Positions 34,324-46,503 are shown, counted from the first letter of the stretch. The stretch is 64,000 nucleotides of DNA from Rosellinia necatrix (GCA_021209875.1 JAGYVD010000009.1:1426001-1490000); one strand, 5' to 3'. A program made the numbers and translations. The notes: generated by a model not told the origin, from the sequence alone.

Positions 34324-35190
34324 GATCTTCACGAGATCGTCGTCGCCTAGGATTATCGCCCGAGCGTGCCGCGGACAGTGGGCGGAACCCGATTCCGACC
34401 CAGCACGTCGAAAATTGCACTGAACCCGCCGTGTTTCAGCCATAGCACCGCACGTCCTCAACACAAACATACTCGTTTCATGCGAACTAGCAGCACCCCC
34501 GAACCAAGCCACGTCTTTTTGAGCGTGCGTGCCTCCGCATTAGGAAGGTCGCATTACCAGACCGGCGGAACACAACAAGGATACCCAGAGGATACACATG
34601 TTCGCAGCAAAGAAAGGCAAGGGGACCTCATCAAAAAAGCTTGTCTGTCCCGCGTCCCAAGCACTCGGATAGTGGCGTCCGGGAAGAGCAATAGCAGCCC
34701 CGCCATGGCCAATATACTCGAGATGCCCAGTGTTCTGGGAATTGGATGACATCAAGTAGGTAGTTGCGGACGATGTCGAACACAGAACCGGGTGGGTCTT
34801 GTCTTTCATGTTTTGTGAAATTCGAGCTCAAGTTGATAGATGGTGGGTCGAAGACGTATCGAAAGGTGAATGGTAAAAGGGGAGGGGTGATAGTGAGTAA
34901 ACGAGCATTAAATATAATTTGTCTTTCGTTTGTTAATGTGGTAATATAATCAGATGCTGACACGATAGAGCACAAGCTCAGTTTCCCGAAGTTCGAAAAA
35001 TTCCTCGTGATGAAACACCTGGTCCGACCCCCCCATAACGCCGTCTATACTGTCCACCTTTTTTTTTTTTCCTTCGTCGTGAAGCTCAGTCCCGAGCAAA
35101 CGAAAACCGACCCGATGATTGAATGGAGTTTGATATGTTCCATGCTCTGCAGCGGCCCCCTCTATCTAACTTGTTCTCCCTAGCCGTAGT
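33525..35190. other. Intergenic, no gene seen
   Basis: About 1.7 kb between convergent genes, with a CCA/CAC-rich stretch (33636-33668), a TA microsatellite and a T run at about 35060-35070. Open frames on both strands are short and lack domains. Confidence 0.5.
34292..34321. repeat. (TA)n microsatellite
   Basis: Uninterrupted TA dinucleotides for about 30 bases in gene-free DNA. Confidence 0.95.
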
Positions 35191-36622
35191 CTATTTCTTC
35201 ATTTCAAAACTCCCAACACTATAAAGCTCAAATCGTATCCTCGAGGGCGAAACCCCGTTTTTCTGCAGGTGGTTCCCGATCTCGGCCATGAACTTCTCAG
35301 GGCCGCAGACAAAATACTGCGCCAGCTTGTCGTACAACCACAGGTCCTCCCAGTTGAGACGGCTAAAGTCCTCCTGGAAGCGGGACGTGAGTGATATGAC
35401 ATCGCCATCGGCGAGCCGCGAGCGGAAGAATTTGACCCGGACGTTGGGGTCCGCCCTGGCTATCCTCTCCACCCGTTCGCGGAAGGGCGTGTCATGGCGG
35501 GATGCCTGAATCCAGGATACCGGTCTACCATTCCCCTGCTCCGATACTGCCTTCAACATAGGGTACAGAGGAGCGGCACCAACGCCGGCAGAGATGAGGA
35601 CAACGGGGCTGGTATTTGGGTCTTCGACGTCCAGGTAGAACTCGCCAGCCGGATGGGTCAGCTCGAGGTTATCGCCCACCTGAAAGTCGTCGATGAGGGT
35701 GTTGGATACAAGCCCTGGTCTAAGCGGGCGCACACTACCGATGCTGCTATCGGACGCACTGCTCGCGGCGGACGAGACAGGGGGCCCGTCATCAAGGGCT
35801 GCGTACCGTCTCCAGTCGTGTTTCACGTCGTCAGATGCGCCAATGTCTCTCTTTACGGTGATACGGTAGCAATCTGGGCGCGGGGCATCACTAAGGGAGT
35901 ATTGGCGAAGCTGGTAGTACTTGAGTCCCTGGATACTCAAGCGAATTGTGGCATACTGGCCAGGCTTGAATGATGGCAGCGCTTTCTTATCGACGGGTGT
36001 AAGTGTGAATGAAACGATGTCGCCTTCAACTGTTTCCGAGGTCTTGTTGGTGATGGTGAAAGGGCGCCAGCCATTCCAGTGGCCAAAGTCCTTGTAGATG
36101 ATGGCTTCTCGGCCAGTGAGCACTAGAAGATGACAGAAAATTCAGCCAATGATCGACGGCTACACGACGACGGAAAGCAGAATACAGGACCCAAAGACGA
36201 AAGACAGGAGAGGGAGGGAACCTACTCTTAGCCATCAACCAGTAGGCCTTAGTCCAGGCAGCGTTGACCTCAGGAGTCATAGCGGGACCCAGTACGGCGG
36301 AAAAGGCACGGATGAGATACTTGGCTACGATCTCGTAATGCTCGGGGCGGACGATGAGAGAGGCATGCTTCTGGGCGACCCGCTCGAGTTTGGGAGTCAG
36401 CTCGCTTATATTGACGATGTTGGAAGCGAAGGCCAGGATGAGGGCAGTCAAGGCGCGGGGCTGCCTGCCGGTGTGCATATTAACGGTGTTAAAGTAGTTG
36501 TTGAGCTCGGGGTGGTCACGTAACATGCTCTTGTAGAAGACGGTCGAGATGTGCTCGCCATGTTGTTGCAAGGCCGGTATGGTCTCGTTGACCAGCTCGG
36601 CTTCCCGCCGTGTAAGTCCCAT
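35191..36622 (-). CDS. fhbA: Flavohemoglobin (nitric oxide dioxygenase)
   Basis: Converts nitric oxide to nitrate with O2 and NAD(P)H, protecting the cell from nitrosative stress. Two exons, 36226..36622 and 35191..36122, join (GTAGGT/TAG) to 442 residues. The globin domain is residues 1-142, with Tyr30 (B10), Gln54 (E7), proximal His86 in KHASL, Tyr96 and Glu138. The FAD domain has RQYS at 205-208 and a GLVSN segment at 269. The NAD(P)-binding part has ISAGVGAAPLYPML and VCGPEKFM. All catalytic landmarks are present. A Ser/Ala-rich insertion of about 40 residues (around 229-268) between the ITVKRD strand and GLVSN makes it longer than typical (about 400). A GT-rich repeat lies right upstream of the start. 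It could be cytosolic or mitochondrial; no clear targeting peptide is seen. Confidence 0.95.
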
Positions 36623-36623
36623 A

Positions 36624-36696
36624 GTGTGTGGTGTGTGTGCGATGTTCGTGATGTCACTGTGTGTGTATGTGTGTTTGTGTGTGTATGTGTGTGGTG
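36624..36696. repeat. (GT)n-rich tract upstream of flavohemoglobin
   Basis: Interrupted GT and GTAT repeats directly before the flavohemoglobin ATG, on its non-coding strand; on the coding strand this is a CA-rich leader. Confidence 0.8.
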
Positions 36697-36875
36697 TTTT
36701 GGTGGCGGTACCTGTGCGTAGGTGTGGTATTGTCTGTGCTATGGGTTTAGTTGTTCGGCTCCTTGTTCAGGGTGATGATGATGGGTAGGTAGATATGACA
36801 AGAGGCGGAGGAGATAGAGTTTAGATATAAAGCATGGGATAAAGCATGGGGTAGGTGAGACAGGTAGGCACTACA

Positions 36876-36947
36876 TAAGTATGGTAAGTATGGAAAGTAC
36901 GGTAAGTACGGTAAGTACGATAAGTACGGGAAGTACGGTAAGTAGTG
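36876..36947. repeat. 9-bp minisatellite, eight units
   Basis: Eight consecutive 9-base units with consensus TAAGTACGG (variants TAAGTATGG, AAAGTACGG, TAAGTACGA, GAAGTACGG, TAAGTAGTG). Confidence 0.9.
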
Positions 36948-37147
36948 AGCTAAGGACGAGAGTAGGTAACTACACTCTCGGAACACATCCGGAAAGGGTT
37001 GAACTGTTCCGAATTAACATGTATTCGTGTATTCGGATAGTAGCGATAAGTCGATCTACCTATATGATGGACATACTATTATGACGGGCCCCGGCGTTTA
37101 ACGGTGACAAAGACTACCACTTGCTACGATGACCACACACGACGCAT

Positions 37148-37192
37148 ACAACGCACACGACGTACACGATGTACACGATGCACACGATGTAG
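37148..37192. repeat. 9-bp minisatellite, ACGATGTAC type
   Basis: Four to five 9-base units (ACGACGTAC, ACGATGTAC, ACGATGCAC, ACGATGTAG) about 200 bases from the TAAGTACGG array. Confidence 0.85.
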
Positions 37193-39783
37193 GCAGTTCA
37201 TAGATAGTCCGTCATCCTACCAGCCCAGTTGTCCTGTCCGCCCTGTTCTCTGTGGCATATTGTCATTGTCATTGCTAGGTATTGGTATCCTCCGTCTGGG
37301 TCACGGCGATCTCCCACGCCGGAGCTTCTAGAATGCAGGGAAGAACGATTTCCACGAAGCAGGAAAACATCGCAGCCAAAAGTCGATCAATGTTAAAAAT
37401 AAGGATCCCCATCCAATTACCGACATGGTGTTTGCCTAGGTGCAGGGGTGATGATCATGGGGATTCGAATGGCCTGATGTGACGGCTACCTGGCATGATA
37501 TCGGCTTGTTCTGGCCGCTACCGTTCATCTTCGCCCCTGCCATTTTGCCCGGAAGATGCCCGTCACGCCCACACCATACCCACAGGGCAGTCCGACCCGA
37601 ACTCCCTACCTACCTAGGTACATTAGGTAAGTACCTACCGTAGCACTTATGCAGGTGCGACACCACCTTAGAACCACATCCAGGGACGTCTCTTATGTTG
37701 GGACCCAGCTTGGGGGTAAGTAGTGCAGATACAATGACGCCATTCGAGGAACCCACGATCCGACAACGCGGGAGGAGCCGGCCATCCCGTTAGTTATGAA
37801 TATGTGTGCAACCAAGATGATTGATACTTCCTCGGTATAAGCTAGTACAGGCAATACTACAACAGGCTCTGTCTCCAGACCGCCTACATAGTAAGTATGT
37901 ACCCATCAAACCCAGTCGAGTCACGCATTACCCATTCTATCTAGATCTCGCTAAGGTGGATAATCTACAAAGTTCCTTCTCTCACTTACACGGACACGAC
38001 TTACATTTTCTGTAGCCAGTACGTAGCAAAACGGTGTGGTATGTAATAACTGGATGAATAATAATGTAATGTCATTTGTAGTTCGCTATTTCAACGAGTG
38101 GCATTCATTTATGCCTGTATGATTACCGACTGCGTATGCCCTCCTCCGGCCCAATTACCCACATAACGCAAGGGCCCCCTATCCCGCCTTGAGGTTCTCT
38201 CCCATGTCGCCCCATCCGCCCCCCGAACCGAGGACAGAGATCACAGAACATTCCAGGTTTGCTTCACCCCACGAACGGGTTCGGTGGAGGGGTTCGCTTG
38301 GCAAGCCATGAGTTTGAGGCTACTGAATCAATATCTACCAGCTCATTTACACTTCCACTCACGGGCCGTATATTTTTATCCTCCTCTTGTGCTTCAGACC
38401 CCCAAGGAGCACACAACCATCAATGTGGCATGTTCCGTTGTAGTTACATACGGCAGAGGCCAATTGACGGAGAGTGTAACGGCTAACTGGTGGCAGGGGT
38501 CTCGGGGATTATTAAAGCCAATGGGGCATCCTTGGCAGCCCCTTGGTACGAAGATTTTAGCACAATATCGTACCAGACAGGTGACGGGGTGGTCCAGCGG
38601 TTAGTAGTGTATGTATGTATTTATTTCCTAGAGAGTGTGCATGCGTGTACACATGTACATACTTACACGTACGTGGTCCTAGCATAGACAGGCTGATCCG
38701 TTGTCGTAATCTCCCCCCAGATTCCCTCCCCGCCTGTGATGAGGAAGCTCAACCAAATTGCCCAAATCGTAACCGAGATTTTGTGCTAATTACGCGGTTG
38801 GCAAGTGATTCGTAGGATCATCGTGTATGGGGTGGAGCTGCTTGTCCCCTTACAGTAAGCCGAAACCCAAGCTTTGCGAGGGTAGATAGACACAGACAGG
38901 CAGTCAACCCTGACCGTAAACTCAATGCCCTGCTATCACTATTATAGACAGGTATCACCACACCTTGTGTGACAGCGGGAGAAAAAAGAGAAGATCTGGT
39001 ATAGCTACTTTTCGCTACCTAGACGAGCTAGGCATAATTAACAACTAACACTACAATTCTTCATAACAAAAGTAATCAAATGCGTATGTTTTGACATTGC
39101 CATGACATGGGAAATCTATCCGGTATGCATATACAATGGAAATACGCAATCACAACACGCAGGTCGGCTAGCGTTGCTTGAGGTGGTGTAGTGTGCTGAG
39201 CTAATCGTATGGCGATTCATGGGCATCCCACCTGTCGACGGTGACGGTCAAATCACACTCTCAACAGGAGGGGCAACATACAAGTAGGTTTAGTGTAGGC
39301 GGGTAGAATGGGTAACCCGCTTTCTCCCTCACGAGTCAGCTTGAATCACTTACTTGTACACAATATACGTATATGTAAAGGATGTCGCTTATCTGGTGAG
39401 ATGAGCCCTGTACCCACATTCTGTTGCATCTGCAAGGATACAGGAAGATATTTTGCACCATGTTATTCCCGACATCGCGGACGCCGGGATTTTATTGATT
39501 AATTTGTCGCGTGACCCTGACGACAGGAACCAAGCTATTGTAACCGACCCGACACGTAGTCGAGCTGAAATAAAAATAAAAAACCAAAAAAAAAAAACCG
39601 ATAGGTGACTTGTTCCGAGAGGGCGTCATCAGCCCAATAGTATAAGCCCAAGACAACAAGGACGCGGAATATTCCTTGGGGAATCTAGAAAAAAAAATAA
39701 AATAGCGTTGGGCACGTGGAGTTCGATCCAATCCAGGGGATAGAAATAGATCGCCTATCTGGAAATCCCCACACCTTGCCCAA

Positions 39784-39790
<7 letters not shown>

Positions 39791-39819
<29 letters not shown>
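39791..39819. repeat. Poly(A) tract of 29
   Basis: Twenty-nine uninterrupted A residues about 200 bases from the tRNA gene. It may mark an old retrotransposed insertion or be simple slippage; no flanking duplication was recognised. Confidence 0.9.
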
Positions 39820-39822
<3 letters not shown>

Positions 39823-40010
39823 AGGCAGAAAAACAGCTAAGATAGTAAAATGGGCTAAATGTGTAAAGAGGGTTAAAAATGCGAAAGGGTAAATTACACA
39901 GTAACGATTAAGAGGGACAAATTATGACGATAGAAATAAGGGGAACAAAACAAGAAGCGAGAGAGAAACTTGAAGAAAAAAAAAAGAGAGAAAGAAAAAA
40001 AAAAGGATGG

Positions 40011-40015
40011 AAAAA
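40011..40015 (-). terminator. RNA polymerase III terminator of tRNA-iMet
   Basis: A T5 run on the minus strand starts 6 bases past the 3' end of the tRNA gene; further T runs follow. This is the usual Pol III stop signal. Confidence 0.8.
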
Positions 40016-40020
40016 TGAAT

Positions 40021-40091
40021 AGCTAGCGATTGTTTCGATCAATCGACCTCCGGGTTATGAGCCCGGCGCTCTTCCACTGAGCTAGCTAGCT
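40021..40091 (-). tRNA. Initiator tRNA-Met (anticodon CAT)
   Basis: 71 bases fold into a complete cloverleaf with no intron. Acceptor stem AGCTAGC/GCTAGCT (7 perfect pairs), D arm GCTC-AGTGGAA-GAGC, anticodon stem CCGGG/CCCGG with loop CTCATAA (anticodon CAT), T stem GATTG/CAATC with loop ATCGAAA. The initiator type is shown by the A1-T72 pair, three G-C pairs at the foot of the anticodon stem, and a T loop with A54 and A60 in place of the usual TTC. The D loop also matches yeast initiator tRNA as known to me. Confidence 0.93.
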
Positions 40092-40514
40092 TTCGTATTG
40101 AATTATACTAGAGTAAGTTTGTGAATAACTATATGTCGCATTGCCCTATCTTGAGTTTGCTTTGTTTGGTGTTGTGAGTCACATCGTGGCCGTGGCCGGA
40201 GCAACCATTGACTTTGTCCGCGCATAGCCGGCACCTTTTGCACGGTAAGTTGTTGGGCACCTCTAAATGGCGGGGCCTGCTACCTACTTAATTAGTGTAG
40301 TTACCTTCGTTTGGGGGTGGATAAGGGGGGAAAGAAGGGAAGGAACCCATTGAAATAAGAATGCTACGGACTAAGTAACCATAAGCCCCCGGTTCTTAGC
40401 GTAGTGTAGTAATTACGGTGTTATTCGCGTCACAATACGTAACTACACCGTACTGGCCCTCGAATTTCAATCTCTTCTTGTCATCCTGAGCATGTACACG
40501 CACGCGCACACCTT

Positions 40515-40558
40515 GCTGAAGGATGACCTCGCCGAAGGATGATCTCGCTGAAGGATGG
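40515..40558. repeat. 16-bp tandem repeat, 2.7 units
   Basis: GCTGAAGGATGACCTC, GCCGAAGGATGATCTC and GCTGAAGGATGG follow one another directly. Variants differ by transitions only in the first two units. Confidence 0.85.
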
Positions 40559-42186
40559 TGTGTCGCGTGCCGGGCACAGACGGTAGAATGGGGCGAGTCA
40601 TGCTCGCCGCGCCATCAGGAGTATCGTGAGAAGTGTTTAGTGACGGCGTGGCGGCGATCTGAAGCGGCAACGTGGGCGTGGCCATCGAGCTGCCAACCGC
40701 CAGCCTCACAGCCCTCGGTTGTTCGCTGCACTCACTGGTCATCCAATGCAGCGGCGGGGGCTAATACAAGGGTACGAGACACAGATTGGGAAATAACTTG
40801 CATCGTCTCCTGTGTGTCTGTCTTGGGATCGTGACGCTGCTGCGAGACCACCGGGATTGGCGAAGATAAGCGCTTATTGCGCAAGGTATAGGGTCCGAGA
40901 GAGTTTGGCGTTTGGCCCCTATCCTATCCGGCGTCCCTAGTGTACACTACATGTAGAACCGATGTGGTGATGTAGTGGCCCCGACCGAGGGAATGCCCAT
41001 GTATTGATTATTGACGGAAGAATTTTCACTTACCGATTCACAGATGGCCGAACTTTGGCGACGCAGCGTCAGTGGAAGTAGTTAATTAGCCTTGCCTCGG
41101 CACGGAATACGCCAAGTGCCATTTTGCAAGCCTAACCATCGTGGCTTGATGCGATTGGGACGCCAGGAAAACGGCCGTACAACACATAACAGGTTAAATA
41201 GGGTAATTCGTGCAAGACCAGCCTAATAGATAGCAAAATTACTCAAGCATACCCAGCTGAACAGACTTAAGGTTCTCATCACAGCTCTCTAATTCTTGCG
41301 CGACGTAATCAAAACGAAACCTCGTGACCAGCGACCCTGGTTGCTCACGCCTATTCCCTATAAATATCACATGCTGGCTGGCAGCTGAAGAGGCATATAT
41401 ACATCGTAGGGTAGGCAGAAGCAGACCGCCGCATGAAGGGGGTGGACTCAGGCCGGACCATACCAGGCCATATTCACCGAGGATCTCACCATCATCTCAT
41501 GACTTTCCTTATGCCAAACTCAACAAAGTTGCTTTTTCCCAACTCTTGACTCTTTGCATTGTTTTAGGTTTACACTCGTGCTACGAGATTGCTTGGAGTC
41601 CTATGGCCAACGACATTTTAGCTTGCCCGCGATGGGATCTGAACTTTGAAACCCCCAATGCGACGGATCAATTGGGCGTAAAACGGTGTTCGGCTATGAG
41701 ATCCTATAACTGCGAGAGTAAAGAAACCCGACGGGGCATTAGAATCAGGATATAAAGCCTGGGTAGCAAAAGGGGGGAAAGGGGGGGGGGGACAAATTAC
41801 AATCCGACTAGGGGTTATACCCTACGCATGATATAGGCCGGATTCTTTAGGTGTTTACGAGAAAGTCGTACCGACCGGATTACGTTTCTCGCATGACCCG
41901 TGTGGCTATTCCGTTGACAAGGAGCCTTCGGTCATATTGCGAGAGAGATATGGTACCGGGCGAGGATAGAATTAGTCCCCGATCTTCGAGATGCATAACA
42001 CATGGTCTGCGTGTCAGGAGGCGGTCGTCCTTGACCCTTAACACAACACAAGTAATGCATTCAACCGAGCCTCATTGGGGAAAGAGAAGCAAGCGAGATG
42101 TAGGAATAGGTAGTGTGAACCATTAATTAGTCTAATCTATCACCAATAACCCACTCCGGGCCAGAGCCTCTCTCTCTCTCTCTCCC

Positions 42187-44475
42187 TTAGTCGTGATATA
42201 GAGCCCTTAACTCATGTTCCTTAGCGCCGCCCCAATCCCTCCACCATCCAACCCACGGATAGCTTCGCCCGTAGGTTCTCGCGCCGCCGCCGCCGCCGCC
42301 ACCGCCACCGCCGACAGCAGCCCGGCCGCGACACGCGGTGACGGCGCGCACGGCCCAGTCACGCCAGCGCGCCGAGCCGCCGCCGCCGCCGAGCAGCAGA
42401 GCCCTGCCGCGCCCACACCTGCGGACCGCGACGGCGGCGGCGACGAGGAGGAGAAGCGCGGCGGCGGCGGCCCAGACGAGGGTGTCGCGGACCCAATCCG
42501 CCGCCGACGCCGCGGCGTTGCCGACGCCGCGGTCGACGACCTGGGTGCGCGCGAGCACGGCGCCGCGCGCGTCGAGGGCCGCGGCGCGGACGTAGCGCGG
42601 CATGTCGTCGGAGATGGCGAGGACGGTCTCGAACGACACCTTGTCAACGGCGACGCCGAGGTCGACGAACCCGTCCCCCGCATCGCCGTCGCCGTCGCCG
42701 TCGCCGTCCCCATCCCCGTCTGCCGCGGCTCGGAGGTCGTCCCAGTCGGCGCCCTGCAGCACCCAGCGCGCGACCTCGGTGGCGCCGTTCCAGGACACGA
42801 AGGCGCGGCCGTCGCGGGCCCGCAGCGCGATGGCCGGCGGCGCGCGCGGCGTGCCGACCCAGGACGCGGCCCGCGACGCGCGGTACGTGTTCACGAGGCC
42901 CCAGCGCGCCGCGATCCAAGGCGCGAGCTCGACGGCGCACAGGACGGGCGGCGGGGTTGCGCCCTCTTCTTCTTCTTCTTCTCCTCCTTCCCTTTCTCCC
43001 TCCCACCGCTCGCCACTGTCGTCATCATCACCATCGTCGTCGTCGTCGCGCGCGAACTCGGTGATGAACGGCAGCCAGCCGTAGCCGAGGACGACGCGGT
43101 CGCCCAGCACCTGCATCGACCCCTGCGAGGCGGCCGCCCGCCCCGGGTGCCGGTCCGCGTCGTGGTACGCGCGCGCCAGCGTCGCCGTCATGTTCGCCGT
43201 GTCGAGGCGCACCAGCAGACCCCGGCTGTGCGCGTGCCGCGAGGCCGGGCCCGCGCGCTCCGACGCCGCGTTGTCGAAGATGCTGAGCAGCATCGTCGTC
43301 GTCGTCGTCGTCGTGGCGTTTCCAACATCTGACGACAAAGACGAAGACGATGACGACGATATGATTTGCGCGTGGTGCTGGTACATGAAGTCGGTAGCGC
43401 GTCCGCCTGACAGGTCGTGGAAGCTATTCGCCGCGCTGCCGCCGCCGCCGCCACCGAGGGTCCAGAGGATGTCGCCCGTGGGCGAGACGCAGAGGATCGA
43501 GGAGGTGTGGCGCGCCGAAAGGATGTAGTTCCCGTCGCGGCCGAGGTCGACGCTGTTGAGGTGAAAGAAGTCGAAGGCGGTGTCGGGCGTTGTGCCGTCG
43601 TCCTCGCCGGCGAAGTACCGCACGGCGTCGCGCGGCGCCACGTGCTCGATCGCGCTCCACTCGAACACCAGCTCGCCCGTGTCGACGTCGATCTCCTGGA
43701 ACAGGCAGTCCAGCGCCCAGCCCTGCTCCGGCCCGCCCACGGGCGTCAGGTCCGCCGGGACCGGGTTGTACACCGTCAGCAGCGCCGTCCCGCGCGCCGT
43801 CAGCCGGAACTCGTGCAGGTCCCCCCTGAGCCCCTGGCCCACGGCCTCGAACTTCCGGAACAGCTGGTACGACGAGTCCAGCATGTAGTACGTGCCCCGT
43901 CCGTAGCCATGCGAGCTGCCGTCCGGGCTGGCCCAGAAGGTCAGGTACTGCTCGCCCTCGTAGGTCTGGATCTGGAAATTAAACACCACCCCGTACGAGT
44001 AATCGGCCCAGACGAGTTCGCCCCTCGCGTCGAGGATCGTTGGTCCCGGGTCCGCGACTATCTTTCCCTTCGGTGCTATTAAATAATACCCGCTGCCGCA
44101 TTTTTGCTCGTCCCATTGAGGGAAATTCAACCGGGGCGGAGTCAGTTCGGATGACTTGAAACTAGTGGTTGGGTATACTAATCGTAGTTGTCGTCAGCTT
44201 ATCATATGTGTATATAGTTAGGGGGGATGAGACATGAAGATGCTGGCTTCGTGGCACGCGTTACGGAATACAGCCGGGATAAAGCGCCGATAAGTGTAGA
44301 GACGAACCTCGGGTCAAAAAGAAGAGAAAAGAAAGAAAAAAAGAAAAAGAATCCATCACTTACACCCGTAAAACCCCAACTCGTACAAATATGCAGAGTT
44401 GAAGACGTCATATGCCCAAGTTTGCGCATCAAAGGCGACCGCGGCGAGCAGAAGCCATGATAGCATACGTATCAT
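42187..44475 (-). CDS. Arylsulfotransferase-like secreted/membrane protein
   Basis: Two exons, 44364..44475 and 42187..44177, give 700 residues. The first exon is chosen because it starts with a signal peptide (MIRMLSWLLLAAVAFDAQTWA) and its GTAAGT donor joins in phase at TTAG|TATACCC to YPTTSFKSSELTPPRLNFPQ, as in fungal arylsulfotransferase (ASST-type) proteins. Family-like segments follow: YYLIAPKG, GELVWADYSYG, FDFFHLNSVDLGRDGNYILSARH and GDILWTLGGG, consistent with a beta-propeller. Known bacterial relatives move sulfate between phenols; for fungal members the reaction is not established. Low-complexity inserts are many: acidic runs near 420-450, (DG)n near 535-545, and a Gly run near the end. 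A hydrophobic helix near residue 620 (LVWAAAAALLLLVAAAVAV) suggests a membrane anchor with a short tail. The 186-bp intron is T-rich. Third positions are strongly G/C. Confidence 0.8.
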
Positions 44476-45588
44476 GATTTACTAACATAAAAGACGAGAA
44501 TGATTGACAGGAAGTGGACAAGGAAAATGCGATGATGGCGCAACGCGATTGTTTACAAGCGTTCTACAGTGAAAAAAGATACTCTACCAGACGGCATTTT
44601 TGTAAGAGACAGGAGACAAGAAACAAGAGGCGAGAGACAAGAGCCAAGCGATATGATTACCAGTCGTCATGACGCAGTCAGAAAGGCGCTGCTTTCAATG
44701 CGCCAGACAGACCGCGCGTCCTCACCAATCTCACGCTCTGTATCGGACTCCTATTTCCAAATCTCTCGGCGGTACAAAAAAAAAACCGGGACCCAGGATG
44801 GACAAGTCGAGGCAAGACACCTGACAATATCCGCAAACACGCCCATTTTGGAACATTGGCGCAGTGCTCCCCTCCACATCATAACCCAGAGCGGGTTCTC
44901 GGCAAGGCTGGGCGGAGGCGACAATTGGGTGTCCAAGACAACCGGCTCCGTGGCTCCAAGACCCAACATATACCCACGTGTGGATGATGTAGGCAGGTAA
45001 GGTAAGGGATTCGCAGGGGGCGCATTCTCTCGGGTTTGAGGCCCGCGATGGAACGTGCCTACATAACATGGCAACCCAAAGTGTTCCACGACGGGAAGCT
45101 CACCCTCATCATAGATCGCATGGATCGTGGGATGGGACGAACGATGCGATCGCCTGTACTGGTTCCCCCACTCAGTACCTCCATGGTAATTCCATGGTAA
45201 TCATCTGCTTGTCGTATGAAATACGTCCTGGGAGGAAGAAACCCGCCATAGCTGGCCGTACCTATGTATACGTGTATACCTTAGATGGATGGTTATGTTA
45301 TACAAAGGAGGGATGCGGGTATTTTTTGTTTGATAGCCGTCGGTTGGCTTGGCTGTCGGTTGTCGCGAGATAAACGCCGATTTGGCAACGATGCTGGAGC
45401 GACACCGGCGATCGGAGGGTAAGAAGTCCGCGTATTGCAGTAACTAACTACAGGCTAGCTAGGTACAACAACAGTGCTAGAATAGGTACCTAGGTAGGTA
45501 GTCAGTTATCTTGGTTAGTACTGTAAGGGGGGGGAGCGTGGCCGCGTTGCGCACGTCAGATGCACGCACGTACACTAACTATACGATG

Positions 45589-45630
45589 TACATACATACA
45601 TACATACATACATACATACATACATACATA
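45589..45630. repeat. (TACA)n microsatellite
   Basis: About ten uninterrupted TACA units. Confidence 0.95.
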
Positions 45631-46324
45631 CGTAACGTACGTATGTCCTTGCCATGCCCACAGAAGTTGATCTTCCCGCCGCGTTTTCGCACCTGGTCGA
45701 CACGTGGGTTGGGATTGGTTCTCGGTACCGGTCTCGTTTATCAGCACCCCGGTAAAAAGGAAGAGAATCTTAAGTCGATCATTCTTGATTATCTCCTCTA
45801 GTGTAGTGTACATTAGTGTATGGTATGTGTGCTGGGGCAGATCCTCTGCTTCCTTCGGCATATAAGCATAAGCCGCCGGGATCGAGTTGTTCTAGTGAGT
45901 GTAGGAAGTACACTAAGCTGAGCTCATGCACGCTCTTGCTTCCTCCTACAAGACTCGACTTTATATAAGAGCGCTCTTATACATAAACGAGAGCCGACAC
46001 CCAGTCGAGTATAGCACAGTCCCACGGCCTAGTGTGCACCATTCCTGCTTAGCCGCGTCGGCATTGGGATTCTGACATGACGCAGGTCAGCGAGCCTCAA
46101 CATCAAACTAGAATCCTGAGTAGTGTATATATGTGGGCATTCACACACACACACCCGAGCTAGATCAAGCGATCGATAAGTCGTAACATCCCATAATCGG
46201 ACGATCCACCCCGCAGCAGCATTCTCTGGTTGATGTGACGTATAGGTGTACTCAACCTGTGACCTCGCATGGGCCTCTTGGCAGGGGACCAGCGTGTTGC
46301 AAAGATGGATGTGAAGTACATACA

Positions 46325-46503
46325 GTATGTATGTATGTATATATATGTGTGTGTAGTATATGGATGGACGTATGTATGTGTGTATGGATGGACGTATGGG
46401 TGGATGTATGGGTGTATGTAAGGGTGTATGTAAGGGTGTATGTAAGGGTGTATGATTGTATGTATGGATGTATGGATGGATGGATGGATAGATGGATGGA
46501 TGG
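46325..46503. repeat. GTAT/GGAT-rich tract with 12-bp units
   Basis: Nearly 180 bases of GTAT, GGATGGAC and GGAT repeats, including three direct copies of GGTGTATGTAAG at about 46411-46446. A compound microsatellite grading into a minisatellite. Confidence 0.85.

Larger units (their letters stand above)
36623..42186. other. Gene-poor region with one tRNA and several repeats
   Basis: About 5.5 kb without a supported protein gene. It has two 9-bp minisatellites, an A29 tract, a 16-bp tandem repeat, the initiator tRNA gene, and copies of the CCTAGGTA motif at 37605-37640. Open frames such as 38284-38604 and 41324-41755 (plus) have no recognisable features. Confidence 0.6.

Noticed and set aside
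40021..40091. Elongator tRNA-Met
   Set aside because: A1-T72 pair, the T loop ATCGAAA and three G-C pairs below the anticodon loop mark an initiator.
42214..43332. 372-residue plus-strand frame over the arylsulfotransferase-like gene
   Set aside because: Arg/Ala-rich antisense shadow; the opposite strand has signal peptide and family motifs.
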